From an uncultured Lachnospiraceae bacterium (lineage in GTDB: Bacteria; Bacillota; Clostridia; Lachnospirales; Lachnospiraceae), in assembly GCA_910586715.1 (NCBI GenBank), contig CAJUJG010000044.1:9334-19807 (forward strand): DNA of 10,474 nt, given 5' to 3'. Position numbers and translations under genes: made by a program. Shown here in pieces: positions 6,201 through 10,474 of the stretch (its first letter is position 1; every line of letters starts with the position of its first letter). A model generated the notes under the pieces. That model was not told the origin of the DNA. It saw only the letters and a list, made by a program, of their open reading frames with translations, and searched no databases.

Positions 6201-9200
6201 TTACAGGTTTAGAGGCGGTTGCAGGAGGGTCTGCAGAACCGATTAAAAATCTTGACCTCATATTTGAGAGTGACATGATTTATGTGCCGAAACTCAAGAT
6301 TAACACGGATGCAAGCTTTACATTAACACTTGAAAAGGGTGTTACATATGCGGTAAGAGCGGAAGGCGTGGATGACTTTACGCTTGATACGACTACGATT
6401 TCCGCAAATGAGGACGGAACAGCAAACATTGCATTTACGCCAAAGCCGGTTTATAATGTGACGATTATTCCGGAAGGCGTTACCAACGAAGAGCTTGGAA
6501 GCACAAAGTTTGTATTCTCAAGGGTATATATAGAAGATAGCGTAAAGCAGTATGAAGAAGACTATGTATATACTTTTACAGGGACAAACGGTATTAAATT
6601 ACGAGATGGACAGTACGAAGTAAAAGCTGAAAATTGTCCTTATACACAGTTAATAACATCTGACCTTAAAGTAGAGGGCAAGGATGTAGAAAAGACTATT
6701 AGATTTAGTAAGGATCCTATTACGTTATGGGATTTTGCTGCGAAAGACTTTGTAGATGTAACAAATTACAAAGGTCTTATTATGAGCGGTGTGCAGAAAA
6801 ATAAGGTATATGCTTTAGGCGGAGCAAATGGCGAATTTAAGATTCCTGTGGCAGGAACTTGTACGGTAACAGCATATTACTGCTATGAGGCAAAAGGAAC
6901 CATTGGAACAACTCCGGAAGATGCTGTTAAGATTTCTCTTGAAAAAGATGTTGATGATGCATATCATTCCACATCAAAAGAAAAAGCCAGTGTATACAAA
7001 TATACAGGTGAGGCAGGATATGTAACGATAAATACAACAGCTACGACGTATATGACTAAAATTACGGTACAATATGAGTCAGATAAAGTAGAATACAAAG
7101 AAAAAGTTACCGTAGGCGCATCAGGCTGTGACTATACTTCAATCAACGATGCCCTTGACGCTGTCAGAAAGATGGACAGACCGAACGGTGAGCGCGTAAC
7201 GATTGAGATTCAGCCGGGCGACTATGAAGAAATGCTCGTAGTTGACACTCCAAATGTGACGTTGAAAAACGCAAATTCAGACCCTAGCATTATGCCAATT
7301 AACAAGGGACTGGACATTGAAGAGTCATCCGTACGTATTACATCTTACTACGGACACGGATACGCATACTATTCAATGGGAAGCGATTGCAAGTGGAATG
7401 CGGACATTCTTGCAGCAAACAAAGAGAACGGATGTTTGTCGTTTGAAAATCCGGGAACAGGAACAACATCGGGAAGTTATTGGAATGCGACTGTTGTAAT
7501 CGGCGCGGACGGTTTTGAGGCAGACGGAATTATTTTCGAAAACTCATTTAACCAGTATGTATCAAAGAAAGCAGCAAACGACGTAATCGTACCATTGTCA
7601 GGCGCAAAAGAGGGTAGTGTTCCAAGAGCAGACATGAAAGCCGGAGACTTGACAATTCAAAACAAAGAATATGTAGAAAGAGCAGCAGCTCTTGCTATCA
7701 TGAACAATTACAAGAATATCAACTTTAATAACTGCAGCTTCATCGGACGTCAGGATACGTTATATGGCGGAGTAGAAGTAAGAGCAGCATTCTATGGCTG
7801 TGATATTTACGGTGGTACAGACTATATTTATGGCGGCATGGATGCAGTATTTGCAAAATGTAATTTAGTATTCAATACCAATGATCAGACAGATAAGGGA
7901 AAGAAAGATGACGTAGGATATATTACGGCTGCACAGACAGCATCCGGCAGAGGACTCCTTTTGTATAACTGTACGGTAACATCGACAATCCCTGGAGTAA
8001 ATACCGCGTCAGAAAAGACATCGAAACCCGGCTACCTTGGAAGACCATGGGCAGCAAATACGGGTGAAGCAATATTCTACAAGACAATTATTGAAACGAC
8101 AGACTTTAATGGAACGAAAGAATCCCTTATCGTTCCCGTAGGATGGGCTTCCAGCCTTGGCGGTGAGTCTGTACTCAGTCAGGAATACGCGTCAATAGAG
8201 CTTGCAGGCGTTGATAATACTTCTCAGCGTGCAGGCTGGTCAAGCGTATTGACAGCAGACGCAGAAGGCAAGGTGAAACTTGCAGACGGCAATACAGTTG
8301 TTACGGATGACACAGTAGTAGCGGCATTCTTGGGCGACTGGAATCCGTTTGCAGGAAAAGATATGACAATTAACACGCCGGAGGTTCCGGGTCCTGATGA
8401 TCCGGATGGTCCTGATAATCCTGATAACCCCGATAATCCTGATAAGCCGGATGTTGTTAAGACAATCAAACTTGACGACTGTGTAATAGCAGTGTCATCT
8501 ATCCTGGCGGATCCTAAGAAGAATCCGGAAAATAGACCGAAGACATCTGTTGTATATTATGCAGACAAAGACAGTGAAGGCAATCCGATAAAGCCGATTA
8601 CATTTGCAGAAGGGCTTGATTATGAAGTAAGCAAGCCTGAGCAGAAGGAAGACAATACATGGTCCGTAACAATCAAGGGCTTGGGCAGAGAAGTTGACGA
8701 GTACAGGATTGATCCGGATAGCAGCCTTACAAGAACATTTAAGGTATTTGACAAGAAGGCAGATAAGGACAAAATAATTGACCTTAGCAAGGCAAAGATT
8801 ACACTTGACACAAAGAGTGCTGTTTATACAGGATATGCAATAATTCCGAAGGTGACGGTTAAGGTTGGCAAGGAAGATATTGCTGATACGAAGTATAAGA
8901 TTTCTTACAGAAGCAACATCAATACAGGTAAGGCTTCCGTAATTGTATCGGCAGACAGCGATGCATATGTTGAGGGCGAAAAGTTTGTAATAGGCACAAA
9001 GACCGTTAACTTTACAATTAAGAAGGCGGCAATCAATAAAGCTGACCAGATTAAGGTAACGGCAAAAGATGCAAACGGCAAAGACCTTAAGGGCAATGAG
9101 TATGATTACCGCGGTGTAGAGGCAGTCGTAGCTGAGACGCTGCTTGTAGAATCAAGTGCCGGCAAATCGCTTAGAGAGAATATTGACTACACGGTAACAT

Positions 9201-10117
9201 ATAAGAATAACCGTAAGGCAGGAAAGGCTTCTTTGGTTATTAAGGGTATTGGAAACAATGTATCAGGTACATTGAATATACCGTTTACAATTAAGCCGAT
9301 CGAAGTAAATCCGGAAACGGATGTGTATGCTCCTTATTATGGCATGGAGTATTCACCTAATGGTGCAAAAGCGCAGTTTATCTTATTTAGAAGATATACA
9401 AATGCGAGTCATACGGAAATTGCCGATGAAATATTACTTGAAGAAGGCGTAGACTTTAAGGGATCTTATAAGTATGCGAGCAAGAACAAAGAAGCAGGCA
9501 GTACTGTGAAGTTCTCAGGTAAAGGTATGAATGCATTCAAGGGTATATTTAGTGAGTCAGAATATATAATTAAGCCGTCTTACTTCACTGATGGAGGCGT
9601 ATATGTAAGCAGCGCTATTACAGTGGACATAACAAAGGGAGACCTTGAAGGCGCCGCACTTCAGAAGGCGCTTGAAAAAGCAGTGGTTCTTAATGACTAC
9701 TTCGGAACAAAGTTGAAAGTCAATAAGGACTATGTAATCGAGCCTACAGTAGCTGAAGACGGCAGAGGCGCGGTAATTATCCGTCCTTCTGATGCGACAA
9801 AGGCAAATTACCTTGACGGAGATTTGTCATTGGGATACTATTACAATAAAGCAAAGAATGTTGGAAAGCTTAAGAAAGTTGAGTTTGCAAAAGACTTTGT
9901 GAAGTATTATGACGGAAGAAATCCCGTACAGCTCACGGCAGATGACATCAAACTGCTTGGAACATATGAATTTGAGCTTGGCACACATGTAGAAATCGTA
10001 CCAGGAAGTTACAAGAATAACTATAAGACCGGCAATGCTTCCGTAACAATCAGAGGTATTGCGAAGAATGGCTACTATGGAACCAAGACAATTAAATTCA
10101 AGATAAAAGAAGCATAA
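3206..10117 (+). CDS. Giant secreted multimodular pectin methylesterase (CE8), 2303 aa
   Basis: Predicted to remove methyl esters from pectin homogalacturonan outside the cell, freeing methanol and exposing the chain to lyases. Residues 1-30 are a Sec signal peptide (basic KFKKKFGKR, hydrophobic core, AFA before the cut). Residues 31-144 are an acidic Glu/Thr/Ser linker. Residues 145-315, 326-496 and 503-669 are three near-identical repeats with YYYDFATxYSSYVNEEG. A VWDFAGG module starts near 690, beta-sandwich-like modules fill ~893-1170, and LWDFAA (~1174) starts another. The catalytic beta-helix spans ~1301-1715: GDYEE (1338-1342), GRQDTLYG with Asp1517, GTDYIYGG with Asp1539, and YLGRPW with Arg1613, the CE8 acid, nucleophile and binding Arg. 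Arg1492 (ERAAAL) replaces the Gln of the plant/Dickeya QAVAL motif. A Pro-Asp linker (1730-1749) leads to about six beta modules with motifs such as DYTVTYKNNRKAGKAS. There is no LPXTG or hydrophobic anchor at the C-terminus. Most CE8 enzymes are several-fold shorter. It is monocistronic by its flanking promoter and terminator. Confidence 0.92.
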   Translation: MSKFKKKFGKRILAFLLSGAMIMSNMTAFASEAPQDTGEEYVREETVVTDENDTEYVEEADADESSKSEDSTADKRDDVKETSAETVEATETSDSKETKETETAKEEQTSETESSLSADTETTDAEETSEEEQTSETDNEEGEADADGFYNGLEATTVEAGKSYYYDFATGYSSYVNEEGKGTNIPNQHDKGLFSFDAGNTSAAVYNDSTYGIEFKTGNKLTFKVSGDSYIVVGGDNNSSCTDLAASSSTGTLSPETNSTKTTSHATLENCKTKGDNTLVYEYTGSEGDVTLTLNLAEGQTSTKAYIAYVCVIPKEAGSEDDQQPDADGFYNGLTAKQIVAERPYYYDFATAYSSYVNEEGNGIAIPNQHDKGLFSFDAGSTSQAVYNGSKYGVEFKTGNKLTFKVSGNSYVVVGGDNNNNCEDLAASSSTGTLSPETASTKTGSHATLENCKTKGDNTLVYEYTGSEGEVTLTLNLTEGQTSTKAYIAYVCVIPKEPEEQPDEDGFYNGLTAKQIVAERPYYYDFATAYSSYVNEEGNGTNIPNQHDKGLFSFDAGSTSAAVYKNTTYGVEFKTGNKLTFKVSGDSYVVVGGDNNNNCEDLAASSSTGTLSPETASTKTGGHATLADCKTKGNNTLVYEYTGSEGEVTLTLEGASVKAYIAYVCVIPKIGEPPVNPSTTVSGKNKDGKPDVWDFAGGATKLDENGVPTEYIDTEKYNNVLTEDIINSLYDAEPGKDGVPTSSFAVKNDKDEVLLEFNGGGKLTHRIRTENTKITRYDKSTKTDKDGVKYLGYVYSNASGKDLGPEYKSVYLGIMLEAGDVVTAVVGSNGNNSTIQFEPVDGSEEPQSFEFAPSEKANASIATFYATKTGEYKMYSVNEKLVVARVTVEKKDFVRVSGQVTAPESLTQKYSVSFKCKESGAVKTAKVVDGKYTVYLNEGYTYDVALSGADEYVVSNEQPYFTLSGEGIKEEEIEGVKEKTFKYDVSVEAVDLVTVTGNITGLEAVAGGSAEPIKNLDLIFESDMIYVPKLKINTDASFTLTLEKGVTYAVRAEGVDDFTLDTTTISANEDGTANIAFTPKPVYNVTIIPEGVTNEELGSTKFVFSRVYIEDSVKQYEEDYVYTFTGTNGIKLRDGQYEVKAENCPYTQLITSDLKVEGKDVEKTIRFSKDPITLWDFAAKDFVDVTNYKGLIMSGVQKNKVYALGGANGEFKIPVAGTCTVTAYYCYEAKGTIGTTPEDAVKISLEKDVDDAYHSTSKEKASVYKYTGEAGYVTINTTATTYMTKITVQYESDKVEYKEKVTVGASGCDYTSINDALDAVRKMDRPNGERVTIEIQPGDYEEMLVVDTPNVTLKNANSDPSIMPINKGLDIEESSVRITSYYGHGYAYYSMGSDCKWNADILAANKENGCLSFENPGTGTTSGSYWNATVVIGADGFEADGIIFENSFNQYVSKKAANDVIVPLSGAKEGSVPRADMKAGDLTIQNKEYVERAAALAIMNNYKNINFNNCSFIGRQDTLYGGVEVRAAFYGCDIYGGTDYIYGGMDAVFAKCNLVFNTNDQTDKGKKDDVGYITAAQTASGRGLLLYNCTVTSTIPGVNTASEKTSKPGYLGRPWAANTGEAIFYKTIIETTDFNGTKESLIVPVGWASSLGGESVLSQEYASIELAGVDNTSQRAGWSSVLTADAEGKVKLADGNTVVTDDTVVAAFLGDWNPFAGKDMTINTPEVPGPDDPDGPDNPDNPDNPDKPDVVKTIKLDDCVIAVSSILADPKKNPENRPKTSVVYYADKDSEGNPIKPITFAEGLDYEVSKPEQKEDNTWSVTIKGLGREVDEYRIDPDSSLTRTFKVFDKKADKDKIIDLSKAKITLDTKSAVYTGYAIIPKVTVKVGKEDIADTKYKISYRSNINTGKASVIVSADSDAYVEGEKFVIGTKTVNFTIKKAAINKADQIKVTAKDANGKDLKGNEYDYRGVEAVVAETLLVESSAGKSLRENIDYTVTYKNNRKAGKASLVIKGIGNNVSGTLNIPFTIKPIEVNPETDVYAPYYGMEYSPNGAKAQFILFRRYTNASHTEIADEILLEEGVDFKGSYKYASKNKEAGSTVKFSGKGMNAFKGIFSESEYIIKPSYFTDGGVYVSSAITVDITKGDLEGAALQKALEKAVVLNDYFGTKLKVNKDYVIEPTVAEDGRGAVIIRPSDATKANYLDGDLSLGYYYNKAKNVGKLKKVEFAKDFVKYYDGRNPVQLTADDIKLLGTYEFELGTHVEIVPGSYKNNYKTGNASVTIRGIAKNGYYGTKTIKFKIKEA
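3638..4150 (+). repeat. Pectinesterase N-terminal repeat unit 1 (171 codons)
   Basis: First of three in-frame tandem units, running from DADGFYNGL to the motif YVCVIPK. It has the same length as unit 2 but more substitutions, both silent and coding. The Tyr, Asp, Asn and Gly-rich pattern with GNKLTFKVSGDSY and VVGGDNN suggests a beta-sandwich, perhaps carbohydrate-binding. The binding role is inferred. Confidence 0.85.
4181..4693 (+). repeat. Pectinesterase N-terminal repeat unit 2 (171 codons)
   Basis: Second unit, separated from the first by a 10-residue acidic linker (EAGSEDDQQP). It shares a 109-base identical stretch (4187-4295) with unit 3 at 4718-4826, which points to recent duplication or gene conversion between units 2 and 3. 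Confidence 0.88.
4712..5212 (+). repeat. Pectinesterase N-terminal repeat unit 3 (167 codons)
   Basis: Third unit, four codons shorter because the loop LTEGQTSTKAY of unit 2 is reduced to LEGASVKAY. Part of it follows unit 1 rather than unit 2 (GTNIPNQHD and GDSYxVVGG), so the units look like a mosaic. Confidence 0.88.
8393..8452 (+). repeat. Pro-Asp tripeptide repeat linker in the pectinesterase
   Basis: Six PDx triplets plus a final PD (residues 1730-1749; PDD, PDG, three PDN, PDK) join the catalytic domain to the C-terminal modules. At DNA level it is a run of near-identical 9-base units of the type cctgataat. Such rigid acidic linkers are common between modules of extracellular glycan enzymes, and the short repeat could vary in number between strains. 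Confidence 0.85.
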
Positions 10118-10131
10118 GCAATGCTGATTTA

Positions 10132-10162
10132 AGCAGGGCGCTCCAGATGGGGCGCCCATGCT
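10132..10162 (+). terminator. Terminator of the pectinesterase gene
   Basis: gggcgctcc (10136-10144) pairs with ggggcgccc (10149-10157), with one G-U, around the loop agat. The stem can continue with agc/gct across a small internal loop. Only a short T-run (ctttg) follows, so it is GC-strong but U-poor. It sits 18 bases after the stop codon at 10117. Confidence 0.7.
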
Positions 10163-10213
10163 TTGTGCCAATTACATTGGGATTAAACGTCCAAAACAAT
10201 TTCCCGCCGAATG

Positions 10214-10242
10214 GTGACTTTACACTTGGTGTATGCTATAAT
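10214..10242 (+). promoter_or_regulatory. Extended -10 promoter of the coiled-coil gene
   Basis: The -10 is a perfect TATAAT (10237-10242) preceded by TGC, giving an extended -10. GTGACT at 10214-10219 (4 of 6 to TTGACA) lies exactly 17 bases upstream. Transcription would start near 10249, about 40 bases before the ATG at 10291. Confidence 0.75.
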
Positions 10243-10256
10243 GACCATAGAAACTA

Positions 10257-10266
10257 TAAACGTTTA
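10257..10266. promoter_or_regulatory. 10-bp palindrome in the leader of the coiled-coil gene
   Basis: TAAACGTTTA is a perfect palindrome just after the expected transcription start. A half-site-like taaacgt also occurs at about 10184-10190, upstream of the promoter. This could be an operator, but short AT-rich palindromes also occur by chance. Confidence 0.3.
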
Positions 10267-10290
10267 AATTTCGCCAGGGGGTTGATTGGC

Positions 10291-10474
10291 ATGACAAATA
10301 ATGAATTACTGCTCGCAATGTCTGATTTATTAGACAAAAAGTTAAAGTCTGAATTACAGGCAGAGCTTCAGCCAATAAAAGATGATATAAGGGATCTTAA
10401 AGTTGAACTATGCGGCGTTAAGACAGATGTAAGTACGTTGAAGACAGATGTAAGTACGTTGAAGACAGATGTAA
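10291..10474 (+). CDS. Coiled-coil protein with heptad repeats, N-terminal part (3' end outside window)
   Basis: The ATG at 10291 has AGGGGG at 10276-10281, 9 bases upstream, and its own promoter. The 61 visible residues begin MTNNELLLAMSDLLDKKLKSELQ, followed by a charged helix and then exact repeats of the heptad KTDVSTL. Leu and Val recur in a/d-like positions throughout, so a long parallel coiled coil is expected. There is no signal peptide. Short proteins of this general form (an MTNxELL start, a DLLDKKL helix, then iterated heptads) are familiar in Lachnospiraceae genomes as hypothetical proteins, but that recollection cannot be tested here and no function is known to me. The frame is open to the window edge. 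Confidence 0.82.
   Translation, partial: MTNNELLLAMSDLLDKKLKSELQAELQPIKDDIRDLKVELCGVKTDVSTLKTDVSTLKTDV
10420..10474 (+). repeat. 21-bp perfect tandem repeat encoding one heptad each
   Basis: Unit 1 at 10420-10440 and unit 2 at 10441-10461 are identical, and the third (10462-10474) matches as far as the window reaches. Each unit is 21 bases, seven codons (KTDVSTL), so copy-number change keeps the frame and alters coiled-coil length by whole heptads. Confidence 0.92.

Overview
The window looks like chromosomal DNA of a low-to-moderate-GC, Gram-positive gut anaerobe of the Clostridia, most plausibly a pectin-using member of the Lachnospiraceae. The grounds are the eukaryote/archaeal-type ProRS C-terminus, strong AGGAGG-type ribosome binding sites, a very large secreted pectinesterase with many beta-rich modules, and a terminal coiled-coil gene built from a repeated heptad. 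The family-level assignment is inference; no species can be read from the sequence alone.

Layout. (1) 1-741: 3' end of prolyl-tRNA synthetase (proS). (2) 742-1049: a gene-free stretch holding a large imperfect palindrome (745-917) that can fold into a multi-branched RNA with two alternative partners for one arm. A candidate promoter with an embedded inverted repeat follows. (3) 1050-2688: a tight three-gene, AT-rich operon. It encodes a 64-aa unknown protein, a 298-aa stand-alone RelA/SpoT-type alarmone synthetase without a hydrolase domain, and a 175-aa unknown helical protein. It ends in a strong terminator. The arrangement fits a toxSAS-like toxin-antitoxin or defence module, or a small-alarmone regulator with two undescribed partners. 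(4) 2689-3205: the terminator, a 17-bp perfect hairpin that shares the terminator's T-run, a GC-rich string of small hairpins, an AT-rich tract, and a candidate extended -10 promoter with a 12-bp palindrome at the expected transcription start. (5) 3206-10117: one giant secreted protein of 2303 aa. In order it has a signal peptide, an acidic low-complexity region, three near-identical ~170-aa repeats, further beta-rich modules, a CE8 pectin methylesterase domain, a Pro-Asp linker and about six C-terminal beta modules. (6) 10118-10474: a terminator, a well-formed extended -10 promoter, and the 5' end of a coiled-coil protein whose gene contains perfect 21-bp tandem repeats and runs off the window.

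The parts do not form one pathway. A housekeeping translation gene is followed by a stress-nucleotide accessory operon, then by a separately transcribed pectin-degradation gene. The most original part is the RelA/SpoT three-gene operon with two unrecognised partners, followed by the structured intergenic elements on both sides of it.
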